NCBI GenBank assembly: GCA_946885645.1
Contig: CAMPGU010000042.1
Coordinates: forward strand, 1-19,221
Origin: an uncultured Haloferula sp.
Lineage (GTDB): Bacteria > Verrucomicrobiota > Verrucomicrobiae > Verrucomicrobiales > Akkermansiaceae
DNA: 19,221 nucleotides
Reading direction: 5' to 3'
Shown here: positions 7,901 to 14,386 of the stretch, piece after piece
Layout of the letters: each line of letters begins with the position of its first letter
Numbering within the stretch: the first letter of the stretch is position 1
Program-made: the position numbers and the translations under genes
Notes under the pieces: generated by a model
What the model was told of the DNA's origin: nothing
What the model saw: only the letters and a program-made list of their open reading frames with translations
Database searches by the model: none

Positions 7901-8124
7901 GGAATGGAATCACGGGCATTTCCCCCAGCGTCGAGAGGGTCGCCGGCGGAGCGGCGATCCGCTTTGCCGGGATTCCGGGATATGGTTATTCGGTGGAGAG
8001 ATCGATCGATCTGATCAATTGGTCCACCTTGGAGCCGCTGTTGCGGGAGCCGGACGGGATAATCGAAGCAATGGATGAGGAGGCGGTGGAGGATCGTGTT
8101 TTCTATCGCATCACCGAACCTTGA
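4972..8124 (+). CDS. Secreted multidomain DUF5060/GH-A-like glycoside hydrolase (shorter paralogue)
   Basis: 1050 residues from the ATG at 4972. This start gives a good signal peptide (RWLSWLSALTAWCLLSVAAIG, cleavage about 38|39). The frame is open back to 4813, but that part has no signal-like sequence. Domains in order: DUF5060 beta-sandwich (~47-165); a (beta/alpha)8-like barrel (~172-540) with NWNLGEE (acid/base probably E361) and VVACDEPGD (nucleophile probably E444); a Collagen_bind_2-like sandwich (~545-615, TWFNPRTGDP...DWIVLV); a Gly linker; a PKD/REJ domain (~626-718); a CBM96/DNRLRE-like domain (~726-878, YLQFDLTGL, NDWTEATL); a cadherin-like Ig fold (~881-975, ASDADGDPLSL); and a C-terminal YSVERSIDLINWS domain (978-1050). 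The barrel plus collagen-binding-like pair resembles the DUF4038/GH140 (apiosidase) group, but the CAZy family and substrate are not established. A larger paralogue follows 251 bp downstream. Confidence 0.85.
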   Translation: MPPLRFDPSVRPSGLWRRWLSWLSALTAWCLLSVAAIGQEEAAPAVTGELRMWHKLTLSFTGPPTSETATPNPFTDYRLDATFTHVPSGKTYLVPGYYAADGDAANTSADAGDVWRIHFAADATGDWTYAISFRTGENVAMSTSVPAGESAGFCDGETGSFVILPTNKSGRDMRAKGRLEYVGMHHLRFAGTGSYFMKAGPDSPENLLSYADFDGDFKADDEEDELVKTWEPHVTDWREGDPSWQGGKGKGLIGAINYLASEGLNSFSFLTMNIEGDDRNVFPYLAYDERLRMDVSRLDQWEIVFEHGTRMGMHLHFKTQETENEKMLDGGNTGDQRRLYYRELIARFSHHLAMNWNLGEEVNDASLSQKVTWAQFFHDHDPYHHPIVIHNGASHFDMMGDASKLTGFSLQMNEPDFSDTFFQTKRYVTRSAEFNRPWVVACDEPGDSRLGVRPDNDPGESHHNARKNALWGNIMAGGGGCEFYFGYERPEGDLTLQNFRSRDSFWDYCRHTLGFFEGNEFHFEQMGNHNSLVSGNGDNANRCLAKIGDTYLVQLHAGGSHTLDLTGAEGTYSVTWFNPRTGDPVFDGGTVEGGAITALGTPPDTPEADWIVLVKNLSGGGGTNRAPVVSAGPDRSAFLTGDSVAITLNGSTSDDGLPDPFSLSRAWSFVSGPDAVSFSSASTSSTIATFTSPGTYILGLTVTDTEFTAHDEMAVTILLPQSGGAETLFPVHDAFLEEGVHENSEWLRVAAIDPLQVAYLQFDLTGLEAVPEQALLRLTEGGDSSDGEMKVRVFAGTSNDWTEATLDGATAPPKGQELASFTGDIPAGSVLEFDLGSHIAERGIFTFIIETDSPGQDVAFASKESPTAAARPALVVTLPPNTAPVFPGFVVSTQANTPVSLSRGEVLAAASDADGDPLSLLIEDGSTTAGGEIVSGEEGFTYAPAIDYLGKDSFLLTIQDARGASASAILDITVIGGNGITGISPSVERVAGGAAIRFAGIPGYGYSVERSIDLINWSTLEPLLREPDGIIEAMDEEAVEDRVFYRITEP
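7903..8121 (+). other. C-terminal domain of the 'VERSxDLxxW' type, first GH protein
   Basis: The last 73 residues begin GITG and contain FAGIPGYGYSVERSIDL, then INWS, and end FYRITEP. The same type of module ends the paralogue (13122-13346) and is widespread at the very C-terminus of large secreted proteins in Verrucomicrobiota. Its constant terminal position suggests a sorting or anchoring role. That role is inference. Confidence 0.5.
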
Positions 8125-8172
8125 AAGGGGAAAGGCGAGGGCGGGGATACGCGAATTCCCCCGTCGTCATCA

Positions 8173-8200
8173 CGGCTTTGTTAGTCTTTTTTACTAGCCG
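8173..8200 (+). terminator. Imperfect hairpin downstream of the first GH gene
   Basis: CGGC (8173-8176) pairs with GCCG (8197-8200), and TAGT (8182-8185) with ACTA (8193-8196), around a T-rich loop, leaving a 5-nt bulge on the left arm. It starts 48 bp after the stop codon, so it may be a weak terminator. The T-run is in the loop rather than after the stem, so an intrinsic terminator is only a possibility. Confidence 0.25.
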
Positions 8201-8229
8201 ATGATCCGGAATGGCTCTAGATACTAGCC
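8192..8229 (+). repeat. Direct repeat TACTAGCC, two copies 30 bp apart
   Basis: TACTAGCC occurs at 8192-8199 and 8222-8229. The 30-bp offset is close to three helical turns, so both copies would face the same side of the DNA, as expected for tandem sites of a regulator of the downstream gene at 8376. The first copy overlaps the hairpin at 8173-8200. Function is inferred. Confidence 0.35.
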
Positions 8230-8243
8230 TTGACCCTGTGCGT

Positions 8244-8259
8244 ATTCCGCCTCCGGCAT
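8244..8259. promoter_or_regulatory. Relative of the 4911 palindrome upstream of the second GH gene
   Basis: The right half TCCGGCAT (8252-8259) is identical to the right half of the perfect palindrome at 4911-4926. The left half ATTCCGCC matches 5 of 8 bases, giving 13 of 16 overall. It lies 116 bp before the ATG at 8376. It may be a weaker operator for the same regulator, or chance in GC-rich DNA. Confidence 0.3.
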
Positions 8260-8304
8260 CCCCCGTCGCAGGCCTTTCAGGGAGAAGGAAAATACCCCCC
8301 TCGG

Positions 8305-8350
8305 TTGCTCCGTAGCGCAATAGCGCCTGTATATTACATATACTTATATT
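8305..8350 (+). promoter_or_regulatory. AT-rich leader with dyad and promoter-like elements, second GH gene
   Basis: Sequence composition shifts sharply to A+T from about 8327 to 8370, just before the ATG at 8376. It contains the dyad GTATAT-TAC-ATATAC (8329-8343) and TATATT boxes at 8330-8335 and 8345-8350. TTGCTC at 8305-8310 could be a -35 for TGTATA (8328-8333, 17-nt spacer). TAGCGC is repeated at 8313-8318 and 8321-8326. This is probably the promoter and control region, but which box is the true -10 cannot be settled by eye. Confidence 0.4.
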
Positions 8351-8375
8351 TTCATATTCATCTGATTTCTAGCTC

Positions 8376-11300
8376 ATGTCGCCAACCAGAGCTTTTTTGA
8401 TTTATGCCGCGCTCGGCTCCCTTGCTTCTGCCGCTCCGGTGGGGGTCAATGACGTGTATCAGGAACACGGGGGGATTCTCGTCATGGAGGCGGAGCGGAC
8501 GCCGTCCTTCCTGGGGACGGGGACCGACCGCTGGGAAACCTACACTCCCGGCGAGGCTAACTACGTGGACGGGGCGGCTGGCGAGGCGCACCTGGAGTTC
8601 CAGGGAAACTCTTCGAACGGAGACACCCCCAAGACGCCGCTGACCTACAAATTCAAGATCAACGAGAGCGGCTATTACCACCTGCATCTGCGCGCCCGTC
8701 AGCGCCTCGATGGCGCGGCGAGCGACAAGAACAACGACTGCTGGGTGAAGGTGGCCGGGGTGAACGGGGCCACCTTCGGTGCCGGTCCGGATGCGGGCGG
8801 CTCCCATATGGACGACGCCCCGTTGAGCCTGCTCACTTCCTATACGAAAATGTACGTGAGTTCGCCCGTCACCTGGGGGTGGGCGAACCTTCTCGATGCC
8901 GGCGGCTCGTCCAACAAGCGGTGGCCGGTTTACCATTTCAACGCCGGGTCCACCTACATCCTGACCATCGCGGGGCGATCCATCAATTTCAACTACGACC
9001 GGATCCTGTTCCGCAAATCGACGATCATCGATACGAGCGCAAAATCCGCCGCGGTCCCGGAGTCTCCTTTGAACACGGCGGCCAGCACCGTCCCGGCCGC
9101 CACCCGGATCATGCTGGTGAACGCGGACACCGACCGCGATATCACCCCGATCACGGACGGAGCGACGATCAACCTCGCGACGACCGGCCCGAATCTCAAC
9201 CTGCGGGTCGATACCTCTCCGCCGGTGCTCGGCTCGGTGCGCTTTAATCTCGACGGGAATGCGGCCTACAAAATCGACAGCCGCGCCCCTTATACCATCG
9301 GCGGGGATAACATCTGGGACGATTACCTCCCGTGGACGCCTGCGCCCGGAAATCACAGCCTGACGGTCACGCCCTATTCGGCGGCTGCCGGCGGAGGGAC
9401 CGAGGGCACTCCGGTGACGGTGAATTTCACGGTGACCGACCAGGTACCCGCCGGCTCGCCCACCGTCCATGCGGGCACGGACAAGTCGGTTGTCCTGCCG
9501 GCGTCCTCGGTCGCGTTGGCGGGGTCCGCCAGCGATGCGGGGGGCAGCATCGCGAGCTATCGGTGGGATCAGGTTGCGGGGCCGGCGGTGGCTACCATCA
9601 CCGGCCGCAATTCGGTGAGTCCGACGGTCGCGGATCTCACTCACGGGATCTACCGCTTCCGTCTGACGGTTACGGACAACGGCGGGCTGACCGCCTTCGA
9701 CGATGTGGCGGTAACCGTATCGGCCGGGCCGGGCTCGCCGGTGGTCAATGCCGGGGTGGACAAGGTGGTGACCCTCCCCGCGACCTCGGTCACCTTGAAC
9801 GGTACCGGCACGGATCCGAGCAACCAGATCTATGCCTACCTGTGGACGCAGCTTTCGGGGCCGGGCAATGCCACGCGCGCCGGGGAGAGCACCTTGAATC
9901 TCACCGCCTCCAATCTGATCCAAGGGACCTACGTTTTCCGGCTGCGGGTGTATAGCGAGACCGGGCTGGTCGGCGCGGACGATGCGACCGTGACCGTTTC
10001 CAGCGGGGGAAGCGTCCCCGCCGCTCCTGTCGCCGATGCCGGTGCGGACAAGGCGATCACGCTGCCCGTTTCCTCCGTGGTGATCAACGGGTCCTCCTCC
10101 GACAGCGACGGCACGATCACCGTGCATGCCTGGACCCAGGTTTCCGGGCCCGCCGCCGCGGTCCTGTCCGGGGCGGATACGTCCGCCCTGACGGCCTCCG
10201 GATTGGGTGAGGGCACCTACGTCTTCCGCTACACGGTCACCGATAACAGCGGGTCATCCGCAAGCGATCAGGTCTCGGTCTCGGTCCTCCCTGCCAGCGG
10301 CGGCGATGCGTTCATCAGCGGCGAGCTGAAAAAGTGGCACAAGGTCACGCTGAGCTTCGCGGGTCCGAACACCTCCGAATCGGCGACTCCGAATCCTTTC
10401 ACCGACTACCGCCTGAACGTGACCTTCACCCATCCCGGCAGCGGGAAGACCTACGTGGTGCCCGGCTACTATGCGGCCGATGGCGATGCGGCGAACACCT
10501 CCGCGAGTGCGGGCAACGTCTGGCGCGTCCATTTCTCCCCCGACGAAACCGGCGCGTGGACCTACGCCGCGTCTTTCCGCACCGGCACCAATGTTGCGAC
10601 GAATGCCGCCGCGACCGCAGGATCTCCGGCGGGATTTTTCGATGGCGATAGCGGGAGCTTCAGTATTGCCGCCACCGACAAGGCGGGCACCGATCTCCGC
10701 GGGAAGGGCCGCCTGCAATACGTCGGCAAGCATCACCTGCGGTTCGCCGAGACGGGCGAGTACTTCATGAAAGCGGGCGTGGACGCGCCGGAGAACCTTT
10801 TGGCCTACGCGGATTTCGACGGGGATTTCAAAACCGACGGGCAGGGCGACAGCCTGGTCAAAAGCTGGAGCCCCCATGCGGGCGACTGGCAGGCAGGCGA
10901 TCCCACCTGGGGAAGCGGGAAGGGCAAGGGGCTCATCGGCGCCATCAACTATCTGGCCTCCGAGGGTTTGAACGCCTTCTCCTTCCTGACGATGAACATC
11001 AACGGGGACGACAAGAACGTCTTCCCCTACACGACCTATTCCGAGCGCTCGCGGCTGGATGTTTCGAAGCTCGACCAATGGGAGACGGTCTTCGAGCACG
11101 GCACGCGGAAGGGCATGTACCTCCACTTCAAGACCCAGGAGATCGAGAACCAGAACCTGCTCGACGGCGGCGCGCTGGGGAACCAGCGCAAGCTCTACTA
11201 CCGGGAGCTGATCGCGCGTTTCGGCCACCACCTCGCGCTCAACTGGAACCTCGGGGAAGAATGCACCGCCGACCTGGATGACAAGCAGGCGTGGGCGCAG

Positions 11301-13349
11301 TATTTCCACGATAGCGATCCGTACCACCACCACCTCGTCATCCACAACGGCTCGAACCACTACAACATGCTCGGCAGCGCCTCCAAGCTCACCGGTTTCT
11401 CGCTGCAATTGAACGCGTCCGACTTCACCGACATGTTCGCGATGACGAAGGACTACCTGGACCGCTCGGAGGACGCGGATCGCCCTTGGGTCGTGGCCTG
11501 CGACGAGCCGGGAGATTCCCGCCTGTCCTTGCGCCCGGATAACGACGCGGGCACCAGCCACACCGACGCCCGCAAGAACGCCTTGTGGGGCAATATCATG
11601 GCCGGCGGAGCGGGCTGCGAATTCTACTTCGGCTACGACAAGCCGAACTCCGATCTCACGTGCAACGATTTCAGGAGCCGCGACAGCTTCTGGGACTATT
11701 GCCGCCATGCCCTGCAATTCCTGGAAGCGGAGAACGTGCCTTTCGAGCAGATGAAGAACCAGAATTCCCTGGTCAGCGGCTACGGCGACAATGCCAACCG
11801 TTGCCTCGCCAAGACCGGGAGCACCTATCTGGTCCAGCTTCACGGAGGAGGATCGGCGAGCTTGAACCTTTCCGCCGCGAGCGGGACTTTCACGGTGAAG
11901 TGGTTCAATCCCCGCACGGGTGCCGTGGCTAGCGGCCCGACGCTCAACGGCGGCGGCACCGCAAATCTGGGCAGCCCTCCGGACACCGGCACCCAGGATT
12001 GGATTGCCCTGGTGCGCTCCACCGGCGGAAGCGGCGGCACGAATACCGCGCCCGTGGTCAGTGCCGGTGCCGACAAATCCGCCTTCCTTGGCGGCAGCAC
12101 CGTGCAGGTCAGCTTTACCGGCACCGTCACCGATGACGGTCTCCCCGCCGGCCTCGCCCTCACCCGAAACTGGTCGGTCGTTTCCGGACCCGCTCCGGTG
12201 TCTCTTTCCAACGCGAATACCTCGACCACGACGGCCACCTTCAGCACCACGGGAAGCTACGTCCTGCGCTTCAGCGCCTCCGATACCGAACTCTCTTCTT
12301 CCGATGACGTCACGGTCCTCATCCAGGCACCCTCCGGAAGCCAGGAGACCTATGCCGCCCTTCACGACGCCTATACGGAGAACGGGAGCAACAACAACAT
12401 CGCCCAGCTCCGCGTGGAAAAATCCTCCACCCGGACCCGGATCTCGTACTTGCAATTCGAGCTCGGCGGGGCGGACGGGCTCTCCTCCTACGCCGCCACC
12501 CCCGGCACCGCCTTCGTCCGCTTGACCGAAGGGGACGACGTCTCCTCCGGTACGATGACCCTGCGGCTCTACGCCGCGGCTTCGAACGACTGGACCGAGA
12601 CCGGCATCACCGGCGCGACCGCTCCCGCCAAGGGCCCGCAAGTCGCGGTCTTCACCGGCGACGTGACCGACGGAAAGGTGATCGAATTCGATGTGGGCAC
12701 GCACATCACCGGCCCGGGCAGGTACAGCTTTATCCTGGAGGCGGACACATCCACCCGCGATGTCTCCTTCGCGGCTCAGGAAAACGCGGTGGTGGCCGCG
12801 CGGCCGGCGCTGGCGGTGAGCACCGGTACCAATGCTCCCCCGGCTTTCGCGGGCTACGCGGAGACGGTCCCGGTGAATTCGGAGATCCTCATTCCTTACT
12901 CCCTGATCCTCGCCGGTGCCTCCGATCCGGATGGCGATCCGGTGAGCCTTGTTGTCGCGCCGGATAGCTCGGAAGCCGGGGGCTGGGTGGCGATGGGCAC
13001 CGACAGCCTGAGCTACCGGCCTCCGATCGATTACTCGGGCTCCGATAGCTTCCTGCTGACCGTGCAGGACGGGCGCGGGGGCTTCACCAGCGCGCTGCTC
13101 ACGCTTACAATCACCCCGGGCGACGGGATCACCGGTGCGCCGCCACCCACCTTGGTAAAGAGTGCGACGGGCGGCATGCGGATCCGGTTCGGCGGCGTGG
13201 CGGGGGCGACCTACCGCTTCCAGCGCAGCACGAATCTGGTGGACTGGTTCACCATCCACACCGAACGAGCGGAAGGAGAGGGGATCGTGGAATATGAGGA
13301 TATCGATCCCCCCGCGGGGAGTGCCTTTTATCGTCTCGTTTCTCCATAA
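8376..13349 (+). CDS. Giant secreted DUF5060/GH-A-like glycoside hydrolase with CBM6-like and PKD array (longer paralogue)
   Basis: 1657 residues with a signal peptide (~1-20, IYAALGSLASAA). An N-terminal block is absent from the upstream paralogue: a CBM6/malectin-like carbohydrate-binding domain (~27-215, GILVMEAE...YDRILFRKS), an Ig-like domain (~244-354, IMLVNADTDRDI) and three PKD repeats (~360-449, 453-542, 549-638). The shared core follows: DUF5060 (~647-765), GH-A-like barrel (~775-1140) with NWNLGEE (acid/base probably E962) and VVACDEPGD (nucleophile probably E1044), Collagen_bind_2-like (~1143-1213), PKD/REJ (~1225-1317), CBM96-like (~1323-1481), cadherin-like (~1486-1580) and the C-terminal YRFQRSTNLVDWF domain (~1583-1657). 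In the first 93 aligned core residues (from GEL.xWHK) 73 are identical to the upstream paralogue by hand count. It probably acts extracellularly on a complex plant polysaccharide; the substrate is unknown. No Shine-Dalgarno site is seen; the leader is AT-rich. Confidence 0.87.
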   Translation: MSPTRAFLIYAALGSLASAAPVGVNDVYQEHGGILVMEAERTPSFLGTGTDRWETYTPGEANYVDGAAGEAHLEFQGNSSNGDTPKTPLTYKFKINESGYYHLHLRARQRLDGAASDKNNDCWVKVAGVNGATFGAGPDAGGSHMDDAPLSLLTSYTKMYVSSPVTWGWANLLDAGGSSNKRWPVYHFNAGSTYILTIAGRSINFNYDRILFRKSTIIDTSAKSAAVPESPLNTAASTVPAATRIMLVNADTDRDITPITDGATINLATTGPNLNLRVDTSPPVLGSVRFNLDGNAAYKIDSRAPYTIGGDNIWDDYLPWTPAPGNHSLTVTPYSAAAGGGTEGTPVTVNFTVTDQVPAGSPTVHAGTDKSVVLPASSVALAGSASDAGGSIASYRWDQVAGPAVATITGRNSVSPTVADLTHGIYRFRLTVTDNGGLTAFDDVAVTVSAGPGSPVVNAGVDKVVTLPATSVTLNGTGTDPSNQIYAYLWTQLSGPGNATRAGESTLNLTASNLIQGTYVFRLRVYSETGLVGADDATVTVSSGGSVPAAPVADAGADKAITLPVSSVVINGSSSDSDGTITVHAWTQVSGPAAAVLSGADTSALTASGLGEGTYVFRYTVTDNSGSSASDQVSVSVLPASGGDAFISGELKKWHKVTLSFAGPNTSESATPNPFTDYRLNVTFTHPGSGKTYVVPGYYAADGDAANTSASAGNVWRVHFSPDETGAWTYAASFRTGTNVATNAAATAGSPAGFFDGDSGSFSIAATDKAGTDLRGKGRLQYVGKHHLRFAETGEYFMKAGVDAPENLLAYADFDGDFKTDGQGDSLVKSWSPHAGDWQAGDPTWGSGKGKGLIGAINYLASEGLNAFSFLTMNINGDDKNVFPYTTYSERSRLDVSKLDQWETVFEHGTRKGMYLHFKTQEIENQNLLDGGALGNQRKLYYRELIARFGHHLALNWNLGEECTADLDDKQAWAQYFHDSDPYHHHLVIHNGSNHYNMLGSASKLTGFSLQLNASDFTDMFAMTKDYLDRSEDADRPWVVACDEPGDSRLSLRPDNDAGTSHTDARKNALWGNIMAGGAGCEFYFGYDKPNSDLTCNDFRSRDSFWDYCRHALQFLEAENVPFEQMKNQNSLVSGYGDNANRCLAKTGSTYLVQLHGGGSASLNLSAASGTFTVKWFNPRTGAVASGPTLNGGGTANLGSPPDTGTQDWIALVRSTGGSGGTNTAPVVSAGADKSAFLGGSTVQVSFTGTVTDDGLPAGLALTRNWSVVSGPAPVSLSNANTSTTTATFSTTGSYVLRFSASDTELSSSDDVTVLIQAPSGSQETYAALHDAYTENGSNNNIAQLRVEKSSTRTRISYLQFELGGADGLSSYAATPGTAFVRLTEGDDVSSGTMTLRLYAAASNDWTETGITGATAPAKGPQVAVFTGDVTDGKVIEFDVGTHITGPGRYSFILEADTSTRDVSFAAQENAVVAARPALAVSTGTNAPPAFAGYAETVPVNSEILIPYSLILAGASDPDGDPVSLVVAPDSSEAGGWVAMGTDSLSYRPPIDYSGSDSFLLTVQDGRGGFTSALLTLTITPGDGITGAPPPTLVKSATGGMRIRFGGVAGATYRFQRSTNLVDWFTIHTERAEGEGIVEYEDIDPPAGSAFYRLVSP
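9453..10289 (+). repeat. Three tandem PKD-domain coding repeats
   Basis: Three units of about 90-96 codons encode PKD domains. Each begins with AGxDK near its start (HAGTDKSVVLP, NAGVDKVVTLP, DAGADKAITLP) and carries a W-x-Q-x-SGP or W-DQVAGP core, then a TVTD- or RVYS-type strand. They sit between the Ig-like domain and DUF5060 and are absent from the upstream paralogue. They probably act as a spacer lifting the catalytic domain away from the binding domain. Confidence 0.75.
13122..13346 (+). other. C-terminal domain of the 'VERSxDLxxW' type, second GH protein
   Basis: The last 75 residues begin GITG, contain YRFQRSTNLVDWF and end FYRLVSP. They align with the end of the upstream paralogue. 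This is the same putative sorting or anchoring module as at 7903-8121; the role is inferred. Confidence 0.5.
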
Positions 13350-13442
13350 AATATACCCTTCCGGACCATACCCTCGGAATGTCCTTCCGGTTCGGTGCTT
13401 GAATCTGAGGGCTTTCCAAGCCGTCGGGCACTATTTTACAGC

Positions 13443-13471
13443 TTGTCAAGCGCTCGGGATCTCGTTAGAAG
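13443..13471 (+). promoter_or_regulatory. Candidate sigma-70-type promoter of the first PEP-CTERM gene
   Basis: TTGTCA (13443-13448, 5 of 6 to consensus) is followed by a 17-nt spacer and TAGAAG (13466-13471, 4 of 6). The start codon at 13502 is 30 nt downstream of the -10. The rest of the 152-bp gap (13350-13501) holds only CCTTCCGG twice (13357-13364, 13383-13390). Confidence 0.45.
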
Positions 13472-13501
13472 CCCCGCCGACCGTCGCCCCACGACAATTT
13501 T

Positions 13502-14272
13502 ATGAATTTCCCCCTCCCCCTGATTGTCGCCTTCGGCGTCTTGACTCACGCTGCGTCGGCAGTCGTGGTGAACATCGACTTCAATAGCGGGACCAATACG
13601 CAGTCGGGACTGGCTGCCGCTCCGGATGCGCCGGGGAATACCGCTTGGAACGGGGTGCAGCAAATCTCTGCCGGGGTGGTGGATACCGGAGTGCTCAACG
13701 ACTCATCGGGTGTAGCGACCGGGATCACCTTGGACATCACCGGTTTCACCGGAGTCATCGCGGCGGCAAGCGGTGAGCAGGAGCTCGCCAGCGGCCACTT
13801 GAATTTGATGCGCGATTACCTGCGTCTCGATACGACCGCGGGAACCGTGGCGACGGCGACCGGCATCGTTTCCGGGCTCACCGCGGGGGCGTCCTATGAG
13901 ATTTACCTCTATGGCCAGGGCGAGACCTTTGCCGATTCAAGTACCAGTTCGGCTCGCGGCCAGAACACCCGCTTTACCATCGGAGCGGAGAGCAAGGCGA
14001 CCGGATGGGATACCGTGAGCGGCGGAAACGGCGTACTGACCGAAAACGTGGAGTACGTGAAGTTCCTCGTGGCGGCGGATGTCGGTGGCACGATCACCTT
14101 CACTTGGTCCAACATCATTTCCTCGATCAACGGACCCGATCCGGACGGGTTCGCGCCGGGCTCGCGCTTCGCGGCACTGAATGGCATCCAGCTCGTTTCG
14201 GTGCCCGAGGTGTCGGCGGCTCTGCTGGGAGGGCTCGGCATGCTCGCCCTGCTGGTCCGGCGCCACCGCTGA
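13502..14272 (+). CDS. PEP-CTERM sorting-domain protein, paralogue A
   Basis: 256 residues: an N-terminal signal peptide (cleavage near HAASA, about 20), then VVVNIDF, a shared ~200-residue beta-rich body and a C-terminal PEP-CTERM-like tripartite signal. The tail is VPEVSAALLGGLGMLALLVRRHR-like: the motif reads PEV rather than PEP, then a hydrophobic helix and a basic end. Conserved body blocks shared with the next two genes include QEL..G (93-98), the MRDYLRLD region (103-110), the YEIYLYGQG region (132-140), GQNT.F.I, GWD.VSGG.G.L.E.VEYVKF and SRFAALNGIQLV (221-232). The family would be exported, processed by an exosortase (not in this window) and attached to the surface or matrix. No enzymatic motif is seen. 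Start: the Met gives the signal peptide; no Shine-Dalgarno site is evident. Confidence 0.82.
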   Translation: MNFPLPLIVAFGVLTHAASAVVVNIDFNSGTNTQSGLAAAPDAPGNTAWNGVQQISAGVVDTGVLNDSSGVATGITLDITGFTGVIAAASGEQELASGHLNLMRDYLRLDTTAGTVATATGIVSGLTAGASYEIYLYGQGETFADSSTSSARGQNTRFTIGAESKATGWDTVSGGNGVLTENVEYVKFLVAADVGGTITFTWSNIISSINGPDPDGFAPGSRFAALNGIQLVSVPEVSAALLGGLGMLALLVRRHR

Positions 14273-14311
14273 GGAGCGGTTGGAGGTTGTCGAAACGGAA
14301 CTCGTTGGCAC

Positions 14312-14329
14312 CAAGCTTTTCGGAGCTTG
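14312..14329 (+). other. Small hairpin between PEP-CTERM genes A and B
   Basis: CAAGCT-TTTCGG-AGCTTG is a 6-bp stem with a 6-nt loop, 40 bp after the stop codon of gene A. There is no following T-run. It could be a processing or weak termination element. Elsewhere in the 114-bp gap, a weak TTGCGG (14327-14332) / TAGAGA (14350-14355) pair at 17 nt may be a promoter for gene B. Confidence 0.25.
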
Positions 14330-14386
14330 CGGGTGGGCTTGAAGCTGGCTAGAGAGTGGAGGTTTTCTCTCCCTTCCGGCTTTTAT

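Noticed and set aside
10254..13259. A 1001-codon open frame on the minus strand, and another of 589 codons at 8358-10127, both antisense to the second GH gene
   Set aside because: Their translations are low-complexity, rich in Arg, Gly, Ala and Val, with no domain signature. The plus-strand frame has clear DUF5060, PKD and CBM domains. GC-rich codon use removes stops from the antisense frame.
13357..13390. CCTTCCGG repeated upstream of PEP-CTERM gene A and again at 14372-14379 before gene B
   Set aside because: The distance to the start codon varies from about 8 to about 140 bp, and TCCGG-type words are common throughout this DNA. A shared site is not supported.
14306..14321. Sigma-54-like promoter upstream of PEP-CTERM gene B
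   Set aside because: TGGCAC is a good -24 element, but the -12 position reads TT where the invariant GC is needed.
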